A stretch of 64,000 nt of DNA, taken from the NCBI GenBank assembly GCA_958439425.1, contig CAUBVH010000006.1:1-64000 (forward strand), written 5' to 3'. The notes beneath the pieces were generated by a model, which did no database searches, was not told the DNA's origin, and saw only the letters and a program-made list of their open reading frames with translations. This DNA comes from an uncultured Collinsella sp. (GTDB taxonomy: Bacteria > Actinomycetota > Coriobacteriia > Coriobacteriales > Coriobacteriaceae). The position numbers and the translations under genes were made by a program. Shown in pieces: positions 49,716-58,258 of this stretch (position 1 is its first letter; each line of letters begins with the position of its first letter).

Positions 49716-49783
49716 ATGAGAGTGGATAATCTCCCGGTTTGAGCCTGCATTCAAGCTCAAAGTGGGAGATTATCCACTCTCAT
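49716..49783. repeat. 20-base-arm perfect palindrome with inner stem
   Basis: Arms 49716-49735 (starting ATGAGAGTGG) and 49764-49783 (ending CCACTCTCAT) are perfect over 20 bases. An inner pair TTTGAGC (49738-49744)/GCTCAAA (49755-49761) extends the stem. Only three bases separate it from the previous palindrome. Confidence 0.85.
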
Positions 49784-49823
49784 TTGTTGTATGTCCGAAA
49801 ATCCACGCTCGTTTAAATTCTGC

Positions 49824-50411
49824 CTACATTTGCAGGAACAGTTCGTGGAGGCGGGTGTCTTCGTCGAGCTCGGGGTGGAAAGTGACGCCGAGCTGGTTGC
49901 CTTGGCGGGCGGCGACGATGCGACCGTCGACTTCGGCTAGGGCCTCAGTGTCGCCGTGCACTTCGACGATGCGGGGCGCGCGGATAAACGTCAGCGGCAC
50001 CTCACCGTCGATACCGCCTACCTGCCCCTTGGTGCGAAAGCTGCCGAGCTGTCTGCCGTAAGCATTGCGCTCAACGAGCACATCCATGGTTGCCAAGCGC
50101 GGCGTCCCCTTATCGTCGTGGGCGGCAAGATCGCGCGCCAATAGAATCAAGCCGGCGCAGGTGCCCAGGACGGGCATGCCCTCAACAATGCGGGTGCGAA
50201 GCTCATCGAGCATACCAAGCTCGGCAAGTAGCTTGCCCTGAACGGTGGACTCGCCGCCGGGGAGGACCAGGCGGTCAAAGTTCTGCTGCAAATCGGCCGC
50301 CTGCCTCAGCTCGATACAACGTGCGCCCAGCTCGGACAGTCTTGCCTCGTGCTCGGCAAAAGCGCCCTGGACCGCCAGCACGGCGACCGTTTGGTCTGCA
50401 TAATCGCTCAT
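49824..50411 (-). CDS. pdxT: Pyridoxal 5'-phosphate synthase glutaminase subunit
   Basis: A 195-residue class I glutamine amidotransferase that feeds ammonia to PdxS. Diagnostic blocks are VAVLAVQGAFAEHEARL at the N-terminus, LVLPGGESTVQGKLL (about 47-61), VLGTCAGLILLA with the nucleophile Cys (about 81-92), GSFRTKGQV, and TFHPELDEDTRLHELF with the catalytic His-x-Glu. AAAGGATCGCAC precedes ATG 50411. It lies 20 bases downstream of pdxS, in one operon. Confidence 0.95.
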   Translation of the reverse strand: MSDYADQTVAVLAVQGAFAEHEARLSELGARCIELRQAADLQQNFDRLVLPGGESTVQGKLLAELGMLDELRTRIVEGMPVLGTCAGLILLARDLAAHDDKGTPRLATMDVLVERNAYGRQLGSFRTKGQVGGIDGEVPLTFIRAPRIVEVHGDTEALAEVDGRIVAARQGNQLGVTFHPELDEDTRLHELFLQM

Positions 50412-50431
50412 GTGCGATCCTTTCTGCTGGA

Positions 50432-51322
50432 CTAGCGCCCGCGCTCCTCCATGATGATCTCGATTTCGTCGGCGTTGATGCCCACCATGGCCTCGCCCAG
50501 GTCCTCCGAAAGCTCGGCGATGAGCTTGGCGTCGGTGAAGTTTGCCACGGCCTTGACGATGGCGGCGGCGCGCTTGGCGGGGTCGCCGCTCTTAAAGATG
50601 CCCGAGCCAACAAAGACGCCCTCGGCGCCCAGCTGCATCATCAGCGCGGCGTCGGCGGGGGTCGCGACTCCGCCGGCGGCAAAGTTTACGACGGGGAGCT
50701 TACCCGTGGCATGGACCTCGCGCACCAGCTCGACCGGAACCTGCAGCTGCTTGGCTGCCTCAAAGAGCTCGTCATCGCGCAGAGCAACAACGTCGCGGAT
50801 CTGCTTTTGGATCTTGCGCATATGGCGCACGGCCTGAACGACGTCGCCCGTGCCCGGCTCGCCCTTGGTACGAATCATCGTGGCGCCCTCGGCAACACGG
50901 CGCAACGCCTCGCCCAGATCGCGGGCGCCGCAGACAAACGGCACGTCAAACTGGGTCTTGTCGATGTGATAGACATCATCGGCGGGGGAGAGGACCTCGG
51001 ATTCGTCGATGTAGTCGATTTCGATGGCCTGCAGGATCTGCGCCTCGACAATGTGGCCGATGCGGCACTTGGCCATAACGGGGATGGAGACAGCTTTTTG
51101 GATGCCCTTGATCATCTTGGGATCACTCATGCGCGAGACGCCGCCTGCGGCGCGGATGTCGGCCGGGATGCGCTCGAGCGCCATGACGGCGCAGGCGCCC
51201 GCCTCCTCGGCGATGCGTGCCTGCTCGGGCGTGGTGACGTCCATGATGACGCCGCCCTTGAGCATCTGCGCGAGCTCGCGATTGAGTTTGACGCGATCGG
51301 CCTTGCTGGTCTGTTCTGCCAT
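50432..51322 (-). CDS. pdxS: Pyridoxal 5'-phosphate synthase lyase subunit
   Basis: A 296-residue TIM-barrel synthase making PLP from ribose 5-phosphate, glyceraldehyde 3-phosphate and ammonia. Typical runs are LKGGVIMDVTTPEQARIAEEAGACAVMALERIPADIRAAGGVSRMSDP, VMAKCRIGHIVEAQIL, DESEVLSPADDVYHIDK and NFAAGGVATPADAALMMQLGAEGVFVGSGIFKS. The Lys in VMAKCRIGH and the Asp/Lys early on are catalytic. GGGAGCAACC precedes ATG 51322; the longer frame upstream is not needed. It is first gene of pdxST, divergent from pdxR. Confidence 0.97.
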   Translation of the reverse strand: MAEQTSKADRVKLNRELAQMLKGGVIMDVTTPEQARIAEEAGACAVMALERIPADIRAAGGVSRMSDPKMIKGIQKAVSIPVMAKCRIGHIVEAQILQAIEIDYIDESEVLSPADDVYHIDKTQFDVPFVCGARDLGEALRRVAEGATMIRTKGEPGTGDVVQAVRHMRKIQKQIRDVVALRDDELFEAAKQLQVPVELVREVHATGKLPVVNFAAGGVATPADAALMMQLGAEGVFVGSGIFKSGDPAKRAAAIVKAVANFTDAKLIAELSEDLGEAMVGINADEIEIIMEERGR

Positions 51323-51414
51323 GGTTGCTCCCTTGGTTGGCATGTGCATTGCTTGACGGAACATCCTATCGGGGAGCTGGGTATGGCGAAATACTCAGTT
51401 TTCGAGATAATAAC

Positions 51415-51456
51415 AAGGTCAGACTAATACCAGATTGAATGACTTAATAAGGTCAG
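51415..51456. promoter_or_regulatory. PdxR-type direct repeats between pdxST and pdxR
   Basis: AAGGTCAG occurs at 51415-51422 and at 51449-51456, 34 bases apart, each preceded by an AAT-rich run. MocR/PdxR regulators typically bind such direct repeats in the divergent promoter of pdxST. Confidence 0.65.
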
Positions 51457-51461
51457 GTGAT

Positions 51462-52907
51462 ATGCTCATGCTTGACTACAATTTGGAAAAACGCGGCGAA
51501 GCATCGCTCTATGAGTATGTTTACCAGCAAATTCGAGATGATATCGTAGCGGGACGCATTGCGGCGGGGGAGCATCTTCCGTCTAAGCGCGCCTTTGCCA
51601 GTCATCTGGGAATCAGTGTTATTACCATCGAGAATGCATATAGCCAGTTACTTGCCGAGGGCTATATTTGTTCAATGCCGCGGCGTGGCTACTACGCTTG
51701 TGAGCTTCCGGATGCACCGGTTTTGCCTTTGGCTACGGGGGAAATCGACCGAGATGCCGTCTCTGTGGGCCTCAGCGAGTATGATGCCGATGGACGGACC
51801 GAGCGATTCGATACACTTTCTCCTTCCGCTTTGGAGGCGGCGCGGCTTTGGCAAAGCGCGCTGCGGGCGACGCTGACATCCGAAGACGAACGTGAAATCT
51901 TTTCGCCCGCGCCGGCGCAGGGCACCGCTCGGCTACGACGTGCGATTGCGCACCATCTACGCGGGACGAGGGGTATGAATGTCGACCTCAACAACATTGT
52001 TATCGGTGCGGGCGCCCAGTTGCTCGATACCATGTTGGTTCAGCTGCTTGGCACGGACAAGATATATGCCGTTGAGGATCCGGGCTATTTGCGCCTGACG
52101 CGCATCTATCAGGCTATGGGTTGCGAAGTGCGTCATATTCCGTTGGATGATGAGGGCGTGGACTTGAGCGCTTTGCAGAAAACCGGGACCGATGTCCTTC
52201 ACCTGATGCCGTCCCATCAGTATCCGACCGGCCTTGTGACGAGCATTGCGCGTCGCTATGCCCTGCTGAGCTGGGCCGCCGAGCAGCCGGACCGGTATCT
52301 CATCGAAGATGACTTTGATTGTGAGTTTCGCCTTGCCGGCAAGCCGATTCCCGCGCTCGCGTCGATCGATGCCGCTCAGTCGGTTATCTACACCAACACG
52401 TTTTCAAAGAGCCTGTCATCGGCGTTGCGTCTAGCGTACATGGTGCTGCCCGATGAGCTGATGGAACGGTTTAGGCGCAACCTTGGTTTTTACGCCTCGT
52501 CGGTGAGTTCTGTTGGCCAGGTCGCTTTGGCTCGTTTGCTGGAATCGGGTGATTACGAGCGACATGTGAACCGCGTGCGCGTTCGTGCTCGCGGGGCGCG
52601 TGATGGCCTGGCGGCGCTTGTACGGAAAGCATTTTCGGCAGGGGAGGTCTCGATCGGGCATGCAGACGCGGGCCTTTACTGTACCGTGGTTGCGGAGCGT
52701 GGAACGGGCGGAAGCTCTTTTGCGCAGGCTCTCACGCGCTCGAGCATCCCTTTTGTCGATATCAGTGACTGTTATTGGTGTGCTGATGGCGCATCTGTCC
52801 CTGAAAACTCAACTCAAATTCTTGTCCAGTATGACGATCTGAGTCCAAAAGTGCTTAACACCTTGGAAGTACAGCTCATGGGAGCACTCTGCAATCTAAG
52901 TGAGTAG
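51462..52907 (+). CDS. pdxR: MocR-type regulator PdxR (GntR HTH plus aminotransferase fold)
   Basis: A 481-residue regulator. The GntR wHTH is at about residues 7-75 (SLYEYVYQQIRDDIVAGRIAAGEHLPSKRAFASHLGISVITIENAYSQLLAEGYI). The fold-type I aminotransferase domain spans about 115-470, with the PLP-binding Lys in NTFSKSLSSALRLAYMVLP and the SPVGSGKT-like GAGAQLLDTMLVQLL region. PdxR senses PLP and controls pdxST. It is divergent from pdxS. ATG 51462 follows AGGTGAT; ATG 51468 is an alternative. Its last codons (LSE) and stop are supplied by the repeat element at 52898-53017. Confidence 0.9.
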   Translation: MLMLDYNLEKRGEASLYEYVYQQIRDDIVAGRIAAGEHLPSKRAFASHLGISVITIENAYSQLLAEGYICSMPRRGYYACELPDAPVLPLATGEIDRDAVSVGLSEYDADGRTERFDTLSPSALEAARLWQSALRATLTSEDEREIFSPAPAQGTARLRRAIAHHLRGTRGMNVDLNNIVIGAGAQLLDTMLVQLLGTDKIYAVEDPGYLRLTRIYQAMGCEVRHIPLDDEGVDLSALQKTGTDVLHLMPSHQYPTGLVTSIARRYALLSWAAEQPDRYLIEDDFDCEFRLAGKPIPALASIDAAQSVIYTNTFSKSLSSALRLAYMVLPDELMERFRRNLGFYASSVSSVGQVALARLLESGDYERHVNRVRVRARGARDGLAALVRKAFSAGEVSIGHADAGLYCTVVAERGTGGSSFAQALTRSSIPFVDISDCYWCADGASVPENSTQILVQYDDLSPKVLNTLEVQLMGALCNLSE

Positions 52908-53017
52908 ACTTTTGGAACTTTGGCGACCAGGCCGTTTTTGCATCAAGTCATTTACCTGCGACTTTATAAAGCAATATGGATGGTCTGCGCGACAAGTTCG
53001 AAAAAGTCTACTCACTT
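52898..53017. repeat. 120-bp inverted-repeat element, copy 1
   Basis: Perfect 16-base terminal inverted repeats AAGTGAGTAGACTTTT (52898-52913) and AAAAGTCTACTCACTT (53002-53017). The interior includes GGAACTTTGGCGACCAGGCC and CTTTATAAAGCAATATGGATGG. The left arm supplies the last codons and stop of pdxR. A second copy lies at 54318-54436 in the same orientation. Confidence 0.9.
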
Positions 53018-53199
53018 GCCGCGCAAAGCTTCTGCATGAGAAAAAATGGGGTTTTCAACAGGGCTTCGTCCAGCTCGCGGCAAGCTTTTGGCCAGTTGGG
53101 GAGGGCTGTTGAAAACTTAACAGTCCGTTCGGTGTCATTTTTGGTGCGTTCACGCCAATGGGAGACCGACTGGGTTGAAATCCGTGTTTTCCTGTGCCT
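53018..53199. other. Hairpin-rich spacer before the nuclease-like gene
   Basis: No convincing ORF. CTTGCCGCG (53015-53023) pairs with CGCGGCAAG (53076-53084), and GTTTTCAACAG (53051-53061) with CTGTTGAAAAC (53106-53116), giving interleaved inverted repeats. This looks like the remains of further repeat insertion or a structured leader for the gene at 53200. Confidence 0.4.
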
Positions 53200-54327
53200 A
53201 TGAAGGATCTACTTTGTGACATATCGGCTTTTAGGTACTGGCGTTTGCCTCCTCAAGTCCGCGCTTTGTGTCCGCCGCTTCCACGACCGGAAGAAGACCG
53301 GCAGCGATATGATCTCGCCCGCAACCCGACGGCTGCGGTCGCGCTCGGTTTTCCGTTGTATACATTGGTTCGGACGAGAAACAAGCGGACATGCTCTGTC
53401 AGCATTAGGCAGCGGCTGTTTCTTGGTGAGCTCCCCAGGGAATCCGTGCTGGAAACGGAGCATGGATTTTTGGTTACGTCTCCTCTACTGACGGCATTCA
53501 TCATGTCGCGGCATCTGACGGATCTTCAGCTTCTTTTGGTATTGGCGGAGATGTGTGGCTTGTTTGCGGTGTGCGCTCTGCCGGCGGCACTCGAGGCGGA
53601 GCTTTCGCGTGCAATTGATTCGGGCGCGATTTCGACAACGTTCGGTTGGGTGCGCTGTCCGTCCGAGGACGGCACCGCCTCAAATTTATGGCGTCGAGAC
53701 GCTTTGGTTTTGGGCGGAGACCTTGACCGTTTTTGTTCAGATGTTTGCGGGATGCGTTATGGCAATAGATTTATGGCGGTATCGCAACTCGTTCCATTGG
53801 GTGCCGCGTCGCCTTTTGAGGTCGAGGCGTATTTGTTGCTTGGACTGCCGCGAGCCCTGGGAGGCGAAGGGTTTTGCAGCATAGAGCTCAATGTCGAAGT
53901 GACGTTAAACACAAGTGCTCGAGCGATTGTAGGAAAGTCCCGTGTATATATCGACCTACTTCTGTCTTCGTCGGACGGGAGGCGACAGGTGGCCATTGAG
54001 TGTCAGGGAAAGGCCTCGCACGGGCGCGCGGGGGATGGCTTGCGTGACGCAGACCGCATGACGGCCCTTCAAGCCATGGGCTACGATGTACTACTCCTGA
54101 CACACAGACAAATATCCGATGAGGATAGATTCCGCGCGATCGTTAAGACCGTATGTAGGATACTCGATGCTGAATATCTTGATAAAAGCTCAGATGAGCA
54201 AAGGGCTGAGACATTACTCCGGTCTGAACTATTCGTTGACTGGACAAAATTGGGAGTAATCGACCGAAAGATGCCCGTTAGACACAAAACAGCTCGATCG
54301 TGGACGGCTGCGGTTCTAAGTGAGTAG
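53200..54327 (+). CDS. PD-(D/E)XK (DUF559/Vsr-like) nuclease-domain protein
   Basis: A 375-residue protein of unknown role. Residues about 1-60 (MKDLLCDISAFRYWRLPPQVRALCPPLP) and 80-140 recall the N-terminal half of AbiEi-antitoxin-like proteins, but weakly. The C-terminal part (about 245-325) reads GKSRVYIDLLLSSSDGRRQVAIECQGKASH...LRDADRMTALQAMGYDVLLLTHRQI, matching the DUF559/Vsr-type PD-(D/E)XK pattern: Asp, then E-x-Q-x-K, then R-x-x-x-L-x-x-x-GY-x-V-L. It may cleave DNA or RNA. GTG 53194 is possible; both starts have weak ribosome sites. Codon and base use are less GC-rich than the neighbours. The last codons and stop come from repeat copy 2. It lies between two 120-bp repeats. Confidence 0.65.
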   Translation: MKDLLCDISAFRYWRLPPQVRALCPPLPRPEEDRQRYDLARNPTAAVALGFPLYTLVRTRNKRTCSVSIRQRLFLGELPRESVLETEHGFLVTSPLLTAFIMSRHLTDLQLLLVLAEMCGLFAVCALPAALEAELSRAIDSGAISTTFGWVRCPSEDGTASNLWRRDALVLGGDLDRFCSDVCGMRYGNRFMAVSQLVPLGAASPFEVEAYLLLGLPRALGGEGFCSIELNVEVTLNTSARAIVGKSRVYIDLLLSSSDGRRQVAIECQGKASHGRAGDGLRDADRMTALQAMGYDVLLLTHRQISDEDRFRAIVKTVCRILDAEYLDKSSDEQRAETLLRSELFVDWTKLGVIDRKMPVRHKTARSWTAAVLSE

Positions 54328-54436
54328 GCTTCTGGCACTTTGGCGACCAGGCCGTTTTGCAACAAGTCATTTACCCGCGGCTTTATAAAGCAATATGGAT
54401 GGTGTGCTCGGCAAGTTCCAAAAAGTCTACTCACTT
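54318..54436. repeat. 120-bp inverted-repeat element, copy 2
   Basis: Left arm AAGTGAGTAGGCTTCT (54318 onward, two substitutions from copy 1); right arm AAAAGTCTACTCACTT (54421-54436, identical). The interior is about 90 percent like copy 1. The left arm supplies the last codons and stop of the nuclease-like gene. Confidence 0.9.
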
Positions 54437-54504
54437 AGTTTTTGACGAGAATCCGATGCCTAAGGTGGTCCTATTTCAGGGAGTTAACAAGTTCGTGAGG
54501 CACG

Positions 54505-54535
54505 AAAAAGGCCCGAACCATGCGGTCCGGGCCTT
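54505..54535 (-). terminator. Intrinsic terminator after rubrerythrin
   Basis: On the minus strand AAGGCCCG (54528-54535) pairs with CGGGCCTT (54508-54515), with GACC/GGTT inside, followed by TTTCGTG. It lies 33 bases downstream of the rubrerythrin stop. Confidence 0.75.
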
Positions 54536-54568
54536 ATCGAGCTAGAGGTTATCTCTCAGGCGGTTGGC

Positions 54569-55129
54569 TTAGCCGAAGTAGCGCTTGAGCAGGCCGGCGA
54601 AAGCCTTGCCATGGCGGGCCTCGTCGCGAGCCATCTCGTGCACGGTGTCGTGGATGGCATCGAGACCAGCGGCCTTGGCGCGCTTGGCGAGATCGGTCTT
54701 GCCGGCGGTGGCGCCGTTCTCGGCCTCAACGCGCATCTCGAGGTTCTTCTTGGTGGAGTCGGTCACGACCTCGCCCAGGAGCTCAGCGAACTTGGCGGCA
54801 TGCTCTGCCTCCTCGTGGGCAGCCTTCTCCCAGTACAGGCCGATCTCGGGATAGCCCTCGCGATGAGCGACGCGAGCCATGGCCAGGTACATACCGACCT
54901 CGGAGCACTCGCCCTCAAAGTTGGCGCGCAGGTCAGCAACGATGTCCTCAGAGACGCCCTCCATCTTGGCGACGCCTACGACGTGCTCGGCAGCCCACTC
55001 GAGCTGGCCCTCCTCCTGCTTCAGGAAGCGAGAACCGGGAACGCCGCACTGGGGGCACTTAAAATCCTCGGGCAGCTGGTCGCCGTCGAACTCTTCCACA
55101 TAACCGCAAACGGGGCAAACAAACTTCAT
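54569..55129 (-). CDS. Reverse rubrerythrin (rubredoxin domain first)
   Basis: A 186-residue iron protein. The N-terminal rubredoxin-like domain has FVCPVCGYVEEFDGDQLPEDFKCPQCGVP (two Cys pairs). The ferritin-like four-helix domain follows, with EGECSEVGMYLAMARVAHREGYPEIGLYWEKAAHEEAEHAAKFAE and MARDEARHGKAFAGLL providing di-iron Glu and His ligands. Rubrerythrins reduce hydrogen peroxide with NAD(P)H-derived electrons in anaerobes; in the reverse type the rubredoxin comes first. AAAGGATCGAATC precedes ATG 55129. The AT-rich stretch at 55240-55300 may hold its promoter; no PerR box was recognised. Confidence 0.92.
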   Translation of the reverse strand: MKFVCPVCGYVEEFDGDQLPEDFKCPQCGVPGSRFLKQEEGQLEWAAEHVVGVAKMEGVSEDIVADLRANFEGECSEVGMYLAMARVAHREGYPEIGLYWEKAAHEEAEHAAKFAELLGEVVTDSTKKNLEMRVEAENGATAGKTDLAKRAKAAGLDAIHDTVHEMARDEARHGKAFAGLLKRYFG

Positions 55130-55385
55130 GATTCGATCCTTTCGATCGATGGCGATGGCGCGCTCGTCCGGTCCCGTAAGGGCCCTCTCCGGACGTGCGT
55201 CTTGACGGGTTCTATTATCCATAAATGCAACCAAATGTGAAGCCTATTAGGAATGATTTTTAATAAAACAATTTAAGCATGTGAAGATGTTGATTGATTA
55301 ACGATTGGCAAGCCATATGCGGACGCCGATGAGTACAATCGGTCGAGCAAATGTTGACCCATCAACAAATGAGGGAGCTTCCTTT

Positions 55386-56606
55386 ATGCATCTAGCCCGT
55401 CGTGCCTGGTGCCGAACGTATCAAACGGTTTTTCGCATCGCATTGCCGGTGCTGCCCTATACCGAGCCACGCATTCTGGAGCACGCCGAGGATGTGCCCG
55501 CAGTGCTTCAAAAGCGTTCAATACAGCATGTTCTTATCGTGACGGATCCCGGCATTGCCCGTCTGGGTCTCACGGCACCGCTCGAGACGGCGCTCGCGTC
55601 CAAGGGAATTAGCGCTGCGATCTATGCCAAAACATCAGCGAACCCCACGGTCTCAAACGTGGAGGAAGCGGCGTCTCTGTATCGAGCGCGCGCCTGCCAG
55701 GCCATTATCGGCTTTGGCGGCGGTTCGGCCATGGATTGCGCCAAGGGCGTGGGTGCGCGCATCGCGCAACCCAACAAACCCATCAACAAGATGCGCGGCC
55801 TGCTGCGTGTCCATCGTCGCCTGCCGCTGCTCATCGCCGTTCCCACCACGGCAGGCACGGGAAGCGAGGTCACGCTTGCGGCGGTAATTACCGATGACGA
55901 GACGCACTACAAGTACCCCATTAACGACTTTGTACTCATCCCACGTTTTGCGGTCCACGACCCCGAGTTTACGCGCGGGTTGCCGGCGTCCATTACGGGG
56001 CAGACGGGTATGGATGCCCTGACGCATGCTGTCGAGGCCTTTATCGGGCGAAGCACCACATCCTACACGCGCAAGATGGCGCGTCAGGCGGTTCAGCTCA
56101 TCCACGGCAATTTGCTGGAGGCCTATGAGCATGGCGGCAACATGCGTGCGCGCCGCAATATGCTTTCGGCGGCGTATAAGGCGGGTGTTGCCTTTACGCG
56201 CTCCTATGTTGGATATGTGCATGCCATCGCACACAGCTTGGGCGGGCGTTACGGGATTCCGCACGGCTTGGCCAACGCTATCATCCTGCCGCATATGCTT
56301 CGCGCCTATGGCGAAGCTGCTGCTCCTAAACTCGCCGATCTCGCCCGCATGGCCGGTATCGCGCCGGCTAACGCGCAGGACAGCCTGGCGGCCGAGGCCT
56401 TTATCGATTGGGTCGACCGCATGAACGAGGCCCTGGGAATCCCCAAATATGTCTCGGGTATTCGCCGCTCCGATATTCCGCAAATGGCGACGCATGCCGA
56501 TGCCGAGGCCAATCCGCTGTACCCCGTTCCGCTATTAATGGACCGCTTGGAGCTCGAGCATATGTATGAAGTCGTTGCAGGTGGTATGTTTGAGGGCGAG
56601 AACTAG
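55386..56606 (+). CDS. Iron-containing alcohol dehydrogenase
   Basis: A 406-residue group III alcohol dehydrogenase. Motifs are IIGFGGGSAMDCAKGV (NAD-binding, about 108-123), PTTAGTGSEVTLAAV (about 166-180), and GMDALTHAVEAFIG plus YVHAIAHSLGGRYGIPHGLANAI for the Fe-binding Asp and His. It probably interconverts a primary alcohol and aldehyde. ATG 55386 follows GAGGGAGCTTCC; the open frame is longer but unsupported. The ALDH gene starts eight bases after the stop, so the pair likely acts in sequence. Confidence 0.88.
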   Translation: MHLARRAWCRTYQTVFRIALPVLPYTEPRILEHAEDVPAVLQKRSIQHVLIVTDPGIARLGLTAPLETALASKGISAAIYAKTSANPTVSNVEEAASLYRARACQAIIGFGGGSAMDCAKGVGARIAQPNKPINKMRGLLRVHRRLPLLIAVPTTAGTGSEVTLAAVITDDETHYKYPINDFVLIPRFAVHDPEFTRGLPASITGQTGMDALTHAVEAFIGRSTTSYTRKMARQAVQLIHGNLLEAYEHGGNMRARRNMLSAAYKAGVAFTRSYVGYVHAIAHSLGGRYGIPHGLANAIILPHMLRAYGEAAAPKLADLARMAGIAPANAQDSLAAEAFIDWVDRMNEALGIPKYVSGIRRSDIPQMATHADAEANPLYPVPLLMDRLELEHMYEVVAGGMFEGEN

Positions 56607-56614
56607 GAGGGTCC

Positions 56615-57994
56615 ATGAACACCGAGGAAATTGCGCGCATCGTCGGCGATCAGCGCGCCTACTTTAAGACGCACGCCACGTTTGATGTCGATGCTCGACG
56701 TCGTGCGCTCGTGAGTTTACGCGACGCGGTGCGGGCTCACGAGGCCGATATTGCCCATGCGCTCAAGACCGATTTGGGAAAGTCGCATGACGAGGCGTAT
56801 ATGTGCGAGATCGGCACCTCGCTTTCCGAGATTCGTTATCAGATTGCGCATGTGGCTCGATGGAGTCGCTCGCGTCTGCGTCCGTGTGACCTCGCCAACG
56901 CCGTGAGTGTGTGCAAGACGCAGTCCGTGCCCTATGGCGTCACGCTCATCATGGCTCCGTGGAACTATCCGTTTTTGCTGACGCTCGAGCCGCTCGCTGG
57001 CGCCCTTGCCGCGGGCAATACCGTGGTCATCAAGCCGAGCGCCTATGCTCCGGCATCGAGCGCGGTGCTCAAGCAAATCAGTGAAGAGACATTTGATCCG
57101 CGCTTGGTGACGGTTGTCGAGGGCGGGCGTGCCGAGAATGAAGCGCTGCTCGACGAGTGCTGGGACAAGATCTTCTTTACCGGTAGCGTTCCGGTCGGCA
57201 AACTCGTCATGGAGCGTGCAAGTAAAAATCTTACGCCCGTGACGCTTGAGCTGGGCGGAAAGAGCTCCTGCATCGTGGATGCGACGGCAAACTTGAAGGC
57301 CGCGGCACGGCGTATCGCCTTTGGTAAATGGCTCAATGTGGGGCAGACCTGCGTGGCGCCCGACTACCTGCTGGTCGACACGCGCGTGCACGACGAGCTG
57401 CTGGGTCTCATCAAGGAAGAGACCCGCCGTATGTTTGGCGAGCATCCGCTCGATAACGAAGATTACGGGCATATCGTCAACGCCAAGCATTTTGCGCGCG
57501 TGCGCGGGCTGATCGATCCCGATAAGGTCGTGCTTGGAGGTACCGCGCGCGAGACTTCGCTCAAGATCGAGCCGACGATTTTGGACGGCGTGTCCCCCGA
57601 TGACGCCGTGATGCAGGAGGAGATTTTCGGCCCCATCTTGCCGGTGCTGACGTTTGAGAGCCTAGACGAGGCCGAGACGTTTATTACGGATCGTCCGACG
57701 CCGCTGGCCCTGTATATCTTTAGCCAGGACCGTGAGGTTCAGCGGCGCTTTGTGCGTTACGTGCCCTTTGGTGGTGGCTGTGTTAATGACACCATTATGC
57801 ATTTGGCCACGAGCCATATGGGCTTTGGCGGCATGGGGGCGAGCGGTATGGGACAGTACCATGGACACGAGAGCTTCGATACGTTTAGCCACAAGAAGAG
57901 CATCGTGAACAAGGCAACGTGGCTGGACGTGCCGTTCCGCTATGCCCCTTACGCAAGCTGGAAGCACAAGTTCGTGCGCATGTTTGTGCATTAG
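56615..57994 (+). CDS. Aldehyde dehydrogenase (class 3 fatty-aldehyde type)
   Basis: A 459-residue NAD(P)-dependent aldehyde dehydrogenase. MAPWNYPFLLTLEPLAGALAAGNTVVIKPS is the conserved cofactor-binding start (about residues 112-140). FFTGSVPVGKLVMERASKNLTPVTLELGGKSS gives the G-x-x-x-x-G and ELGG motifs with the catalytic Glu. NVGQTCVAPDYLLVD holds the nucleophile Cys (about 247). Length and order fit class 3 enzymes such as AlkH/ALDH3. AGGAGGGTCC precedes ATG 56615. It is downstream of, and likely paired with, the alcohol dehydrogenase; the pair could convert an alcohol to an acid or the reverse. Confidence 0.9.
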   Translation: MNTEEIARIVGDQRAYFKTHATFDVDARRRALVSLRDAVRAHEADIAHALKTDLGKSHDEAYMCEIGTSLSEIRYQIAHVARWSRSRLRPCDLANAVSVCKTQSVPYGVTLIMAPWNYPFLLTLEPLAGALAAGNTVVIKPSAYAPASSAVLKQISEETFDPRLVTVVEGGRAENEALLDECWDKIFFTGSVPVGKLVMERASKNLTPVTLELGGKSSCIVDATANLKAAARRIAFGKWLNVGQTCVAPDYLLVDTRVHDELLGLIKEETRRMFGEHPLDNEDYGHIVNAKHFARVRGLIDPDKVVLGGTARETSLKIEPTILDGVSPDDAVMQEEIFGPILPVLTFESLDEAETFITDRPTPLALYIFSQDREVQRRFVRYVPFGGGCVNDTIMHLATSHMGFGGMGASGMGQYHGHESFDTFSHKKSIVNKATWLDVPFRYAPYASWKHKFVRMFVH

Positions 57995-58018
57995 AATCAG
58001 ATGACATAGGGATAAACA

Positions 58019-58054
58019 AAGTGGCCGTCCCCGCGTAAGCGAAGACGGCCACTT
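58019..58054 (+). terminator. Intrinsic terminator after the aldehyde dehydrogenase gene
   Basis: AAGTGGCCGTC (58019-58029) pairs perfectly with GACGGCCACTT (58044-58054), followed by CTCACG. Confidence 0.75.
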
Positions 58055-58258
58055 CTCACGATGAAAACGTGTATCGGAGTTGGCAAGACCCGCTGCCACG
58101 GGTGCCATTCGTGTTCCTATCTTATCTGCAAGCGTTCCGTCGCGCAAGCGTTGCGGCAAACGATTGAAAGACGCAGACAGGATGAATTTGTGTCCGCACG
58201 GGCCCGTAGACTTCTCAACTATGTTGTGGATGCTCGCTAATCGGTAATGGAGGCGCAC
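58055..58258. other. Intergenic stretch, no gene seen
   Basis: Roughly 200 bases between the terminator and the small acidic gene. No ORF with a ribosome site is visible on either strand. It presumably holds the promoter of the small gene; no dyad stands out. Confidence 0.3.
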
